The position numbers were made by a program, and so were the translations under genes. A stretch of 63,738 nucleotides of DNA from Neorhizobium sp. SHOUNA12A (GTDB taxonomy: Bacteria; Pseudomonadota; Alphaproteobacteria; Rhizobiales; Rhizobiaceae): the NCBI RefSeq assembly GCF_023006505.1, contig NZ_JALBGV010000030.1:1-63738 (forward strand), in the 5' to 3' direction. Below the pieces are notes generated by a model that did no database searches, was not told the DNA's origin, and saw only the letters and a list, made by a program, of their open reading frames with translations. Below, piece after piece: positions 37,109 through 45,925 of this stretch (position 1 is the first letter of the stretch; every line of letters begins with the position of its first letter).

Positions 37109-37966
37109 ATGGCCGAAAAACCGCAAATTTCGTCAAACACGACCTCGGCGAATTTCTCGAGCCTGCCCGTGATCCTGCTGCTCGGCCTTTTCAGCCTGCC
37201 GCTGCTGGTGATGTATGCCTATCTCTTCATCGACACGATCAGCGACACGGAAGTCGGTTCGCTGATCCCGAACGAGTTCACGCTGCGCCACTGGAGTTTC
37301 CTCTGGGAGACCAAGACCGGCAAGCCGAATATCTGGCTCGTCACGCTCAACACCTTCATCTTCGCAAGCTGCATCACCGGCGTCATCCTCACGGTCTCGT
37401 CGATGGCGGGTTACGTGCTGTCGCGCCTCAACGTGCCGGCACGCGGCTTTTTCCTCGCCGGCGTCATGGTGCTGCACGCCTTCCCGTCGGTGACACTGAT
37501 CATCGCCATCTTCATCGTGCTGCAGTGGATCGGCCTCTACAATTCGCTGATCGGGGTGATCCTCGTGAAGGCGGCGATCGACCTGCCGCTCGGCATCTGG
37601 CTGATGAAGGGTTTCTACGATACCGTGCCCTGGGAGATCGAGATGGCCGGCACCGTCGACGGCGCCTCGCGCTTCACGGTCTGGCGCCGGCTGGTGCTGC
37701 CGCAGATCAAACCGGCGGTGATGGCGCTCGGGCTGTTTTCATTCCTCACCGGCTGGAGCGAATTCATCCTGCCGCAGGTGCTGGCGCCGGGCGCCAAGGT
37801 GCAGGTCCTGTCGGTTTATCTGGCGGGTCTAATCATCGACGACAACAATTTCGATTTCGGCACCTTCAAGGCCGTCGGCGTCTTCTACGTCGTGCCGGTG
37901 CTGATCCTCTATGTCTTCTTCCAGAAGCATCTCATGAACATCTATGGCGGAGGCACCAAGGGCTGA
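37109..37966 (+). CDS. ABC transporter permease (MalG-like)
   Basis: 285 residues with six helices: LPVILLLGLFSLPLLVMYAYLF at the N-terminus, then SCITGVILTVSSMAGYVLSRL, and the EAA loop EMAGTVDGASRFTVWRRLVLPQI that docks the ATPase. It starts two bases after the first permease and shares a TGATG overlap with the ATPase gene. It pairs with the MalF-like permease to form the channel. Confidence 0.88.
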   Translation: MAEKPQISSNTTSANFSSLPVILLLGLFSLPLLVMYAYLFIDTISDTEVGSLIPNEFTLRHWSFLWETKTGKPNIWLVTLNTFIFASCITGVILTVSSMAGYVLSRLNVPARGFFLAGVMVLHAFPSVTLIIAIFIVLQWIGLYNSLIGVILVKAAIDLPLGIWLMKGFYDTVPWEIEMAGTVDGASRFTVWRRLVLPQIKPAVMALGLFSFLTGWSEFILPQVLAPGAKVQVLSVYLAGLIIDDNNFDFGTFKAVGVFYVVPVLILYVFFQKHLMNIYGGGTKG

Positions 37967-39021
37967 TGCGTATACTGCTCGACAAGTTTTCCAAGAGTTT
38001 CGGCTCTACCAGGATCATCGAGGACATGGATCTCGAAGTGGGCTCCGGCGAAATGCTGGCACTGCTCGGACCTTCAGGCTGCGGCAAGTCGACGACGCTG
38101 TTTGCCGTCTGCGGCATCCACCGGCCGACCTCGGGCCGCATCCTGTTCGGCGACCGGGACGTCACCCATCTGCCCAGCCAGGAGCGCAATGTCGGCGTCG
38201 TCTTCCAATCCTATGCGCTTTATCCGCATATGACGGTGGAGGAGAATATCGGCTTCCCGCTGATGGTGAAGCGGGTTCCCTCCGCTGACATCAAGAAGCA
38301 GGTCGCTGGCATCGCAGCCCTTGTCCATATCGAAGATCTCCTCGGGCGGCGCCCGGCGCAGCTTTCGGGCGGCCAGCAGCAGCGGGTGGCGCTCGCCCGC
38401 GCCCTGATCCGCCGCCCGGACGTGCTGCTCCTCGACGAACCACTCGCCAATCTCGACGCCAAACTCCGCCTCGAAATGCGCTCGGAAATCCGAAGGCTGC
38501 AGAAGGAAACCGGCATCACCGCCATCCTCGTCACCCATGACCAGGTCGAGGCGATGTCGATGTGCGACCGCATCGCCATCATGAAATCGGGCGAGATCGT
38601 CCAGATCGCTACGCCGTCGCAGATGTATAACGATCCGCGCACATCCTTCGTCGCCAGCTTCCTCGGCAATCCGCCGATCTCCTTCCTCAAGGGCCGGGCT
38701 CAGCAGGGAGCATTCGTGCTGGGTGAAAACGGCCTGCGCCTGCAGCTCGCCGCGGTTTCGGGCATTCCCGACGGCACCGCGCTCAGCCTTGGCGTCCGCC
38801 CGGAACATTTCGGCACGGCGGGCGGTGTGCCCGTCGAAGGCAAGGTCGTGTTTGCGGAAACTCAAGGCCGCGAAAATCTATACGATGTCGTTCTGCCGGA
38901 CGGTTCCGTGCTGCGCTCAATCCAGCCGGTGCGCGACGATGTGAAGCCGGGCGACTGCGTGCGCTGGAACCTGGACAGCGCCTCGACCTTTGTCTTTGCA
39001 GAAGACGGCCGGAGATTGTGA
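37966..39021 (+). CDS. ABC transporter ATP-binding protein (UgpC/MalK-like)
   Basis: 351 residues. Walker A LLGPSGCGKSTT (about residues 34-44), Q-loop VFQSYALYPHMTVEENI, signature [16 protein letters not shown], Walker B VLLLDEPLANLDA and H-loop VTHDQVEAM; the C-terminal third is an OB-type TOBE domain with LGVRPEHFGT. It powers the transporter encoded by the three preceding genes. Its stop overlaps the start of the GDPD-LacI fusion (TGATG), showing that the fusion belongs to this operon. Confidence 0.92.
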   Translation: MRILLDKFSKSFGSTRIIEDMDLEVGSGEMLALLGPSGCGKSTTLFAVCGIHRPTSGRILFGDRDVTHLPSQERNVGVVFQSYALYPHMTVEENIGFPLMVKRVPSADIKKQVAGIAALVHIEDLLGRRPAQLSGGQQQRVALARALIRRPDVLLLDEPLANLDAKLRLEMRSEIRRLQKETGITAILVTHDQVEAMSMCDRIAIMKSGEIVQIATPSQMYNDPRTSFVASFLGNPPISFLKGRAQQGAFVLGENGLRLQLAAVSGIPDGTALSLGVRPEHFGTAGGVPVEGKVVFAETQGRENLYDVVLPDGSVLRSIQPVRDDVKPGDCVRWNLDSASTFVFAEDGRRL

Positions 39022-40778
39022 TGGAGACTCTGATGCGCGACTTCTCCGCCTTCTTCCAGAAATACGGCTGGCCCGAGAACAAAGGCCGGCTGCCGTTCTG
39101 CATTGGCCATCGCGGTGCGAGCGGCCACGAGCGGGAGAATACGCTCACCGCCTTTCGCCGCGCAGCCGAGCTCGGCGCCGAAATGTGGGAACTCGACACC
39201 CAGATGACCTCGGACGGCGTGGTCGTCGTCTCCCATGACGATCATCTTCAACGGGTCTTCCAGCAGGACCTATTTATCTCGCAGATGACTTTTGCGGAGC
39301 TGCGCGAGGCGGTGCCGGATGTGCCGAGTTTCGCGGAAGTCGCCGCGCTCGGGCGGGAGACCGGTTGCGGCCTCTATGTCGAACTGAAACGGCCGGGCAC
39401 CGGTCCGCTCTGCTGGCAGCACCTGAAGGATATGGATCAGCGTTTCGCCTGTCTCGGTTCCTTCGATACCGCGCAGGTGCGCGAGCTGCGCGAGATGGGC
39501 TGCGATTATCCGCTCTCCGTGCTGATCCGCGTCGGTCATGATCCGCATGCGGCAGGCGAGATGGCCGGCGCCGACATCCTGCATCTGTGCTGGGAAAAGG
39601 CGAGCGATACGCCGCAGGAATTCGTCACAGAGGACCTGATCGACAGGGCTTTTGCCGAGGGCAAGGAAATCGTGCTCTGGCACGAGGAGCGGCCGGATGT
39701 CCTGAAGGATATCATGGTCCTGCCGGTGCTCGGCATATGCACCGACCTGCCGGACCTGATGCGGCCCAAGGAGACGAGCGGCATTTCCCTTTCCCGGGAA
39801 CCACGCCGCGTCACCTCCTTCGATGTCGCCCGTGCGGCCGGCGTCTCGCGCGCCGCCGTGTCACGCGCCTTCACGCCGGATGCCAGCGTTTCGGAAAAGA
39901 CCCGGCAAAAAGTGTATCAGGCAGCCAAGGAACTCGGCTACCGGGTCAACTATCTCGCCCGCAGCCTCACCAACAAGCGGTCCGATTTCGTCGGCCTGGT
40001 GGCGGCCGGCCTCGATAATCCGTTCCGTACCCAGCAGCTCGAAAATCTGGCCCGCGCGCTGATCGCCCGCAATTACCGGCCGATCCTGCTGCCGACATCC
40101 AAGGAAGCGGACAGCGCCACCGTTATCGGCCAGCTGCTGCATTACGCCGTTTCCGGCGTCATCATCACCTCGGACGCGCCGCCCTCGCACATCTTCGAGG
40201 AATGCGCGGTCGAGGGCGTGCCGATCGTCTTGGTCAACAAGGGCGAGGATTTTCCCTTCGTCGACCGGGTCGTCTCCGACGACCGAATGTCCGGTTACAC
40301 GGCCGTCGACCACCTCGTCGAATCGGGCGCCAAGAAGCTTGCCGTCATCGCCGGCACCGCCGTCTCCTATTCCTCGCGCCGTCGCGCCGAGGCGTTTCAG
40401 AGCCGCTGCCAGATGCTCGGGCTCGATGCGCCGCTCATCCCGGTCGCCATTAATGACTACGCCCATGGGCACGAGGCGGCGCAGGCTCTGATCGACCTCG
40501 GCATAGACGGGGTGTTTTCGGTCAATGACTACATGGCGTGCGGCGTGCTCGACGGGCTCGCCAAGGCCGGCCGGAGCTACGGTTCGGTCAAGGTGATCGG
40601 CCATGACGACATCCCTCAGGCAAGCTGGTCGGCCTATGACCTCACCACCTTCGTACAGCCCTGCGACGTTCAGGCGGAACAGGTGATCGATCTCCTGACC
40701 AGCCGCATGTCCGAACCGGACGCCGTGGCTAGGGTGGAATTCACGCCGGTGACGCTGATCAAAAGAAGAAGTGCATAA
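39021..40778 (+). CDS. glycerophosphodiester phosphodiesterase-LacI repressor fusion protein
   Basis: 585 residues with two complete domains. Residues ~24-248 are a GDPD TIM barrel with its catalytic set: H30-R31 in GHRGASGHERENT, E57 and D59 in WELDTQM, H72 in SHDD and E121 in YVELKRP. After a ~13-residue linker (PKETSGISLSREPRR), residues ~263-585 are a LacI-family repressor: HTH VTSFDVARAAGVSRAAVSRA, hinge NYLARSLTNKRSDFVGLV and a periplasmic-binding-like effector domain. No ribosome site precedes the internal ATG at the junction, so it is one polypeptide as read. It would hydrolyse an imported glycerophosphodiester and report ligand to its own operon (inference). Confidence 0.88.
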   Translation: METLMRDFSAFFQKYGWPENKGRLPFCIGHRGASGHERENTLTAFRRAAELGAEMWELDTQMTSDGVVVVSHDDHLQRVFQQDLFISQMTFAELREAVPDVPSFAEVAALGRETGCGLYVELKRPGTGPLCWQHLKDMDQRFACLGSFDTAQVRELREMGCDYPLSVLIRVGHDPHAAGEMAGADILHLCWEKASDTPQEFVTEDLIDRAFAEGKEIVLWHEERPDVLKDIMVLPVLGICTDLPDLMRPKETSGISLSREPRRVTSFDVARAAGVSRAAVSRAFTPDASVSEKTRQKVYQAAKELGYRVNYLARSLTNKRSDFVGLVAAGLDNPFRTQQLENLARALIARNYRPILLPTSKEADSATVIGQLLHYAVSGVIITSDAPPSHIFEECAVEGVPIVLVNKGEDFPFVDRVVSDDRMSGYTAVDHLVESGAKKLAVIAGTAVSYSSRRRAEAFQSRCQMLGLDAPLIPVAINDYAHGHEAAQALIDLGIDGVFSVNDYMACGVLDGLAKAGRSYGSVKVIGHDDIPQASWSAYDLTTFVQPCDVQAEQVIDLLTSRMSEPDAVARVEFTPVTLIKRRSA

Positions 40779-41603
40779 ATGGCATCTGCATTCGATCTAA
40801 CCTCCCTGCAATCTCGCGAAAGGGCCGCAATCGCGGTCGCCCGCCGGGTCGGCATGGAGGCTGCCGCCTTCCGCGCCGAAGCGCTTCCCGAAACACTCGG
40901 CGTCGAGAACAAGGGCCTGCAGGATTTCGTCACCGTCGCCGACAAACGGGCGGAGGAAGCAATCCGCGCCTCCCTGCTCGGCGAATTTCCCGGCGACTCC
41001 TTCATGGGCGAGGAGGGTGGTGGGCGCTCGGGAGAACGCGGCACCTGGGTGGTCGACCCAATCGACGGCACCACCAATTTCATCCGCGGTTTTCGGCACT
41101 GGGGCGTCTCGATTGCCTTCGTTTCCGGTGGCGAGATCCTGGTGGGCGTGATCTACGACGCCGCGCAGGACCGGGTTTTCCACGCGATCCAGGGTGAGGG
41201 GGCCTTCAAGGAAGGCAAGCCGATCGCAGCCGCCAAGACCAGCGATCCCAACCACGCGATCGCCATTCTCGGCCATTCCCGCCGCACCGATTTCGAGGAC
41301 TATCTCGCCATCTCGCGCAAACTCTACGAGCGCGGAATCGACTACCGCCGCATGGGAGCCGCAGCGATCGGCCTCGTCCGCGTCGCCGAAGGTGTTTCCG
41401 ACCTCTATTACGAACGGCACCTTTCCTCCTGGGACATGCTCGCCGGCGTACTGATCGCGTCGGAAGCGGGTGCGACGATCGCCGTGCCGCCGCTTCAGGA
41501 ACTGCTTTCGCGGGGCGGGCCGGTGGTTGCCTGTTCGCCGGGGCTTGCGGGGGAGTTTGCCTTCCTGATGGAAATGGAAGGCTTGGCTGCCCCCCGGCAG
41601 TAG
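40779..41603 (+). CDS. inositol monophosphatase family protein
   Basis: 274 residues with all metal-site motifs: GEEGG (E78/E79), WVVDPIDGTTNF (D93, D96) and SSWDMLAG (D219). The family removes phosphate from inositol phosphates, histidinol phosphate, PAP or sugar bisphosphates. It starts immediately after the stop of the GDPD-LacI fusion. A GDPD acting on glycerophosphoinositol can release inositol phosphate or glycerol 3-phosphate plus inositol, which would make this enzyme the next step (inference). Confidence 0.88.
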   Translation: MASAFDLTSLQSRERAAIAVARRVGMEAAAFRAEALPETLGVENKGLQDFVTVADKRAEEAIRASLLGEFPGDSFMGEEGGGRSGERGTWVVDPIDGTTNFIRGFRHWGVSIAFVSGGEILVGVIYDAAQDRVFHAIQGEGAFKEGKPIAAAKTSDPNHAIAILGHSRRTDFEDYLAISRKLYERGIDYRRMGAAAIGLVRVAEGVSDLYYERHLSSWDMLAGVLIASEAGATIAVPPLQELLSRGGPVVACSPGLAGEFAFLMEMEGLAAPRQ

Positions 41604-41711
41604 GGCAGGCAGATAGCGGCAGGGGCATCGACGCGACATAGACGATCCTCCCCTTCGCCAATCCAAACGGGGCCGGGCCGCTCCCGCCGATGAGCGCTCA
41701 ACCGCTTGGCT

Positions 41712-42146
41712 TCACCAGCCTATATCGGTCAAGGCGAAGTCGTTGCCCTTATAGGCAACCTTGGTCCTGTAAGCCTTTGCGCAGGCATAGGAGAAGCAAT
41801 CTCCCATATTGAGCTTTGCAGGGTGGTTGACGATCTTGCCGAAGTCCTGGGCGGCGTCCAGGGCCTTTGTCCCCACGTCTCCGCTGATCATGATGTCCCG
41901 AGCCTCCAGATCGGCAATGAACTGGTCCACCAGACGGCGAGACTCCGCCAGCATTTCGGGGGTGGCGGGCTTGTCGCGGCCACTTACCCCAGCCTTGCGG
42001 CGTGTTAGCGAAAGCGAGGCCTCCATCCTCACCACGGATGACACATAGAATGGGCCAGGATCCTGGCCGATACGGTCCAGCAACTCATCACGGTCCTGCT
42101 CTTCCGCAAGGATAGCCACGATCACGGATGCGTCGATGAACAGCAT
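41712..42146 (-). CDS. PIN-domain toxin VapC
   Basis: 144 residues. LFIDASVIVAILAEEQDRDELLD gives the first acidic residue of the PIN site; VVRMEASLSL the second; LNMGDCFSYACAKAY and YKGNDFALTDIG the last two. This is the VapC subgroup common in Rhizobiales (ntrR/VapC-like). The ATG overlaps the antitoxin stop (TGATG), which decides this start over one five codons upstream. Confidence 0.88.
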   Translation of the reverse strand: MLFIDASVIVAILAEEQDRDELLDRIGQDPGPFYVSSVVRMEASLSLTRRKAGVSGRDKPATPEMLAESRRLVDQFIADLEARDIMISGDVGTKALDAAQDFGKIVNHPAKLNMGDCFSYACAKAYRTKVAYKGNDFALTDIGW

Positions 42147-42385
42147 CAGTCTTCGTCCCACATTTCATCGGTCTCGCGCTTGTGGTCGCCGGGTGCGAAT
42201 GGTCCCGCAGCACGGGCCATCGCCAGAGATTTTGCCAACCGGTCGCGAATGGGCAAGCTGGCTTTGCGGCTGGCGATCTCGTGCTTCAACGCCGTCTTCA
42301 CGGCGTCTACTTTGGACGTCTTGATGAGGCCCACAAGCTCCTCCGTGAGCTTGTCGACTTCTGGGTCCTTGATGTAGAGAGGCAT
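42146..42385 (-). CDS. VapB-family (PSK) antitoxin
   Basis: 79 residues from the ATG giving MPLYIKDPEVDKLTEELVGL, the usual start of rhizobial VapB antitoxins. A conserved helix with KTALKHEIASRKASLPIRDRLAKSL follows and the tail is acidic (DEMWDED). A perfect 20-base palindrome lies just upstream. It is translationally coupled to the PIN toxin. Confidence 0.87.
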   Translation of the reverse strand: MPLYIKDPEVDKLTEELVGLIKTSKVDAVKTALKHEIASRKASLPIRDRLAKSLAMARAAGPFAPGDHKRETDEMWDED

Positions 42386-42401
42386 CTGAGCATATCCTTT
42401 G

Positions 42402-42421
42402 GAGGATATTATAATATCCTC
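42402..42421. promoter_or_regulatory. perfect palindrome, probable VapB operator
   Basis: GAGGATATTATAATATCCTC is fully self-complementary and lies 17 bases upstream of the vapB ATG, overlapping the likely -10 region. VapBC complexes bind such sites to repress their own operon. Confidence 0.75.
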
Positions 42422-42538
42422 GTTTTTATATCCCTGCAAGTTGGTTGCTTTTCGGCGTTATCCGAAATGGCTAACCTATTGTTTTTATTGTTTATGTGGT
42501 TCGCTGGTATTCGGATTTCACCTCTGCTAAATGACATC

Positions 42539-43585
42539 ATGCCATTCGAAGACAAAAAGAAAAGTCGGGTGACGCTTGTCGACGTAGCGCGGCGCGCCAA
42601 TGTGTCCCGCGCCACCGCCTCGCTCGTCATCCGCAAGAGCCCGCTGGTCGGTGCCGATACGCGGGCGCGCGTCGAGGAAGCGATGCGCGAGCTCGGCTAT
42701 GTCTACAACATGGGGGCCGCCCGGCTGAGGGCCGAGCGCAGCCACACCGTCGGCGTCATCGTACCTAATCTGACAAACCCGTTCTTCGCCGAACTGCTCT
42801 CCGGCATAGAGGCGGTCATCGATTCGGCCGGCATGGTGGTGATCCTTGCCAATAGCGGCGATCTCGTCGAACGGCAGGACATGGTGATGCGGCGGATGCG
42901 CGAGCACGGCGTCGATGGCGTCATCGTCTGCCCGGCGGCCGGCACCGAACCTGCGTTCCTTCACCAGCTCGCCGACTGGGATCTGCCCCTGGTGCAGGTG
43001 CTCCGCCAGATCTCCGAGGAAGTCGATTATGCCGGTTCCGACTATGCGGCTGGCATGCGCCAGGCGGTGGATTATCTGGCATCGCTCGGCCACCGGACGA
43101 TCGCTTTTGCCGTCCACGGGCCGATCCATTCCGCCTATCGCGAGCGCGTCGAGGGGTTTTGCGATGCCATGCAATCGCGCGGGCTCGATCCGAACATGAT
43201 CGTCGGTCTGCCGATCCAGATCGGCGAGATCGCCGATGCCGCGCATCTCCTCTTCGGCGAGGGCGAGCAGCCGACGGCGGTGATCTGCTTCAACGACGTG
43301 ATCGCGCTCGGCCTTTCCGCCGGTCTCTACGACCGTGGCCTGAAGGTCGGCGAGAATTTTTCGCTGATCGGTTTCGACGACGTGACCGACGCGGAGGCGA
43401 TGCGGCCGAGGCTTACATCCGTTTCCACCGGACCGGTGACGATCGGCGGGAATGCGGCCCGGCTTCTCCTCGACCGGTTGGCCGATCCCATCCGCCCACC
43501 TCGCAGGGTTGTGAACGAAACGGTTTTGCATATCCGTCAATCCTGCGGGCCGGTCGCCATTTCGGCTTTGCAACAATCCCGTTAG
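42539..43585 (+). CDS. LacI-family transcriptional regulator
   Basis: 348 residues. HTH and hinge: VTLVDVARRANVSRATASLVIRK, VEEAMRELGYVYNMGAARLR. Effector domain: VGVIVPNLTNPFFAELLSGI, DGVIVCPAAG, AVICFNDVIALGL and LIGFDDVTDAEAMRP. The frame extends far upstream, but this ATG begins right before the conserved HTH. It precedes an amino-acid-type ABC operon in the same direction, and a CG-centred palindrome lies between them, so it probably represses that operon. The effector is unknown. Confidence 0.88.
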   Translation: MPFEDKKKSRVTLVDVARRANVSRATASLVIRKSPLVGADTRARVEEAMRELGYVYNMGAARLRAERSHTVGVIVPNLTNPFFAELLSGIEAVIDSAGMVVILANSGDLVERQDMVMRRMREHGVDGVIVCPAAGTEPAFLHQLADWDLPLVQVLRQISEEVDYAGSDYAAGMRQAVDYLASLGHRTIAFAVHGPIHSAYRERVEGFCDAMQSRGLDPNMIVGLPIQIGEIADAAHLLFGEGEQPTAVICFNDVIALGLSAGLYDRGLKVGENFSLIGFDDVTDAEAMRPRLTSVSTGPVTIGGNAARLLLDRLADPIRPPRRVVNETVLHIRQSCGPVAISALQQSR

Positions 43586-43613
43586 CTTTCGGTTGACGTC
43601 CGGACCGAAAGCT

Positions 43614-43629
43614 TTTAGATCGATCTAAA
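43614..43629. promoter_or_regulatory. LacI-type operator before the amino-acid ABC operon
   Basis: TTTAGATCGATCTAAA is a perfect 16-base palindrome with a central CG, the form preferred by LacI/GalR repressors. It lies between the LacI gene and the first permease. Confidence 0.72.
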
Positions 43630-43685
43630 TGAACAGACGCCGCAGAGGAGTGGCGTTCTTTCGACATCATTGGGGAGGTCCCAAG

Positions 43686-44354
43686 TTGTACAATTTCAAT
43701 TTCGAGCCCGTATTTGCGGGTTTCGACCAGCTTCTGCTCGGCGCCTGGCTGACGATCCAGCTTTCGGTGGCGGCGATGATCATCGGCCTGATCGTCTCGA
43801 TCGCCTGCGCCGCCGGCAAGACCTCGGGCATTGCGCCGCTGCGCTGGGTCATCGACGCCTATATCGAGATCATCCGCAACACGCCGTTCCTAGTGCAGAT
43901 CTTCTTCATCTTCTTCGGCCTGCCGTCGCTCGGGATCTTTCTGACGCCGAACAGCGCGGCGTTGGTGGCGCTGGTCGTCAATTTCGGCGCCTACGGCACG
44001 GAGATCATCCGCGCCGGCATCGAGTCGATCCAGAAGGGGCAGATCGAGGCCGGCACCGCGCTCGGCCTCTCGAAGCTGCAGATCTTCCGCTACATCATCA
44101 TGAAACCGGCGCTGCGCACCGTCTATCCGTCGCTGACCAGCCAGCTCATCTATTTGATGCTGACCTCCAGCGTCGTCTCGGCAATCTCGGCCGACGACCT
44201 TGCCGCCGCCGGCAACAATCTGCAGTCGCAGACCTTCGCGAGCTTCGAAGTCTATATCGTCATCACGATCATGTATCTCGTCATGTCGGTCGGTTTCTCG
44301 ACGATCTTCTCGGCGATCGAGAAGGCCGCCTTCAAATATCCGTTGAGCCGATAG
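43686..44354 (+). CDS. polar amino-acid-type ABC transporter permease 1
   Basis: 222 residues from a TTG preceded by GGGGAGG; the in-frame ATG upstream lacks a ribosome site and overlaps the operator. HisM/GlnP-type: LLLGAWLTIQLSVAAMIIGLIV, IEIIRNTPFLVQIFFIFFGLP, and the EAA loop GQIEAGTALGLSKLQIFRYIIM. With the next gene it forms the membrane channel of an amino-acid or related zwitterion importer. Confidence 0.87.
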   Translation: MYNFNFEPVFAGFDQLLLGAWLTIQLSVAAMIIGLIVSIACAAGKTSGIAPLRWVIDAYIEIIRNTPFLVQIFFIFFGLPSLGIFLTPNSAALVALVVNFGAYGTEIIRAGIESIQKGQIEAGTALGLSKLQIFRYIIMKPALRTVYPSLTSQLIYLMLTSSVVSAISADDLAAAGNNLQSQTFASFEVYIVITIMYLVMSVGFSTIFSAIEKAAFKYPLSR

Positions 44355-44364
44355 GAGCCTGGCC

Positions 44365-45027
44365 ATGCCATTGATCAGACCTTTCGGCATCAACGAATTC
44401 TGGATCATCGTGCTTGCGGCGCAGTGGACCATCGCGCTGTCGGCGATCGCCTTTGCCGGCGGCGGCATCGGTGGCTTGCTGATCGCGCTCATGCGCGTCT
44501 CGGATGCGAAATGGCCCCGGCTGATCGCCACCGGTTTCATCCGTGTCTTCCAGGGAACGCCGCTCTTGATGCAGCTCTTCCTGGTGTTCTTCGGCATGAA
44601 CATCCTCGGTTTTGCCATCAATCCGTGGCTTGCCGCAACCGTCGCACTCACCCTGCATGCGAGCGCCTTCCTCGGCGAAATCTGGCGCGGCTGCATCGAG
44701 GCGGTGCCGCCGGGTCAGCGGGAAGCCGCGACCGCGCTCGGCCTGCGCTACTATAACCGGATGCGCTATATCGTCTTGCCGCAGGCCTCCAAGATCGCGG
44801 TGGCGCCGACGGTCGGCTTCCTCGTGCAGCTGATCAAGGGCACATCGCTTGCGGCGATCATCGGTTTTACCGAGCTCACCCGCCAGGGCCAGATCATCAA
44901 CAACGCCACGTTCAGCCCGTTCATGGTGTTCGGCACGGTAGCCGCGGTCTACTTCGTCCTCTGCTGGCCGCTTTCGGTGCTGGCGCGACGGATGGAACTC
45001 AGATTTTCCCGCGCAACGGCACGTTGA
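44365..45027 (+). CDS. polar amino-acid-type ABC transporter permease 2
   Basis: 220 residues, HisM/GlnP family: WTIALSAIAFAGGGIGGLLIAL, TGFIRVFQGTPLLMQLFLVFFG and the EAA loop GQREAATALGLRYYNRMRYIVLPQA. It starts 10 bases after permease 1 and is its heterodimer partner. Confidence 0.89.
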   Translation: MPLIRPFGINEFWIIVLAAQWTIALSAIAFAGGGIGGLLIALMRVSDAKWPRLIATGFIRVFQGTPLLMQLFLVFFGMNILGFAINPWLAATVALTLHASAFLGEIWRGCIEAVPPGQREAATALGLRYYNRMRYIVLPQASKIAVAPTVGFLVQLIKGTSLAAIIGFTELTRQGQIINNATFSPFMVFGTVAAVYFVLCWPLSVLARRMELRFSRATAR

Positions 45028-45078
45028 CGGGACCCGAGCCGGAGGGAGGAAACCGGTGCAACAGAAAAGGGTAGGAAA

Positions 45079-45879
45079 ATGAACATTTCTAGACGCATGG
45101 TTATGGCCGTCATCGGCGCAGGCCTAATGATGGGCGCAGGCGCCTCCACCGCATCGGCGCAGACCGTCGAAAGCATCAAATCCGCAGGCACCGTCAAGAT
45201 CGGCATGCTGGTCGACTTCCCGCCGTTCGGGATCATGAACACCTCGAACGAGCCGGACGGTTATGATGCCGACGTGGCAAAGCTGCTCGCCAAGGAATTC
45301 GGCGTGAAGGTGCAGATCGTTCCGGTCACCGGCCCGAACCGCATTCCCTACCTGCAGAGCAACCAGGTCGACCTGCTTGTCGCCTCGCTCGGCATCACCG
45401 AAGAGCGCGCCAAGAGCGTCGATTTCTCGCAGCCCTATGCCGGCATCTCGATCGGCGTGTTCGGCGCCAAGGCGACCGAGGTCTCCAAGCCGGAAGACCT
45501 GTCCGGTAAGACGATCGGCGTCGCCCGCGCCTCGACGCAGGATACCGGCGTCACCAAGATCGCCCCGAAGGATGCCAAGATCCAGCGTTTCGATGACGAT
45601 GCCAGCGCCGTGCAGGCCCTGCTGTCCGGCCAGGTTCAGCTGATCGGCGTCTCGAACGTTGTCGCCGCCCAGATCGAAAAGGCAGCTCCCGGCCGGTTCA
45701 CCCAGAAGCTGCAGCTTAGCCAGCAGGTTCAGGGCATCGCTGTCCGCAAGGGTTCGAGCGAGTTGTTGACGGCTGTCAACGCCTTCATCGCCAAGGTCAA
45801 GGCCAACGGCGAACTCGGCAAGATCCATGAAAAGTGGCTCGGCGCTCCGCTGCCGGACTTCGTCGCCAACGCCAAGTAA
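45079..45879 (+). CDS. amino-acid-type ABC transporter substrate-binding protein
   Basis: 266 residues, SBP_bac_3 family. Signal peptide [20 protein letters not shown] with cleavage after ASA. Then [56 protein letters not shown] and the C-terminal [18 protein letters not shown]. The motifs fit a polar or small neutral amino acid ligand, but the specific ligand is not readable. GGTAGGAAA precedes the ATG. Confidence 0.9.
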   Translation: MNISRRMVMAVIGAGLMMGAGASTASAQTVESIKSAGTVKIGMLVDFPPFGIMNTSNEPDGYDADVAKLLAKEFGVKVQIVPVTGPNRIPYLQSNQVDLLVASLGITEERAKSVDFSQPYAGISIGVFGAKATEVSKPEDLSGKTIGVARASTQDTGVTKIAPKDAKIQRFDDDASAVQALLSGQVQLIGVSNVVAAQIEKAAPGRFTQKLQLSQQVQGIAVRKGSSELLTAVNAFIAKVKANGELGKIHEKWLGAPLPDFVANAK

Positions 45880-45925
45880 GACCAGAACCACGCCCAGAAC
45901 TGAGATCGAAAGGGAGTTCCTCGCA

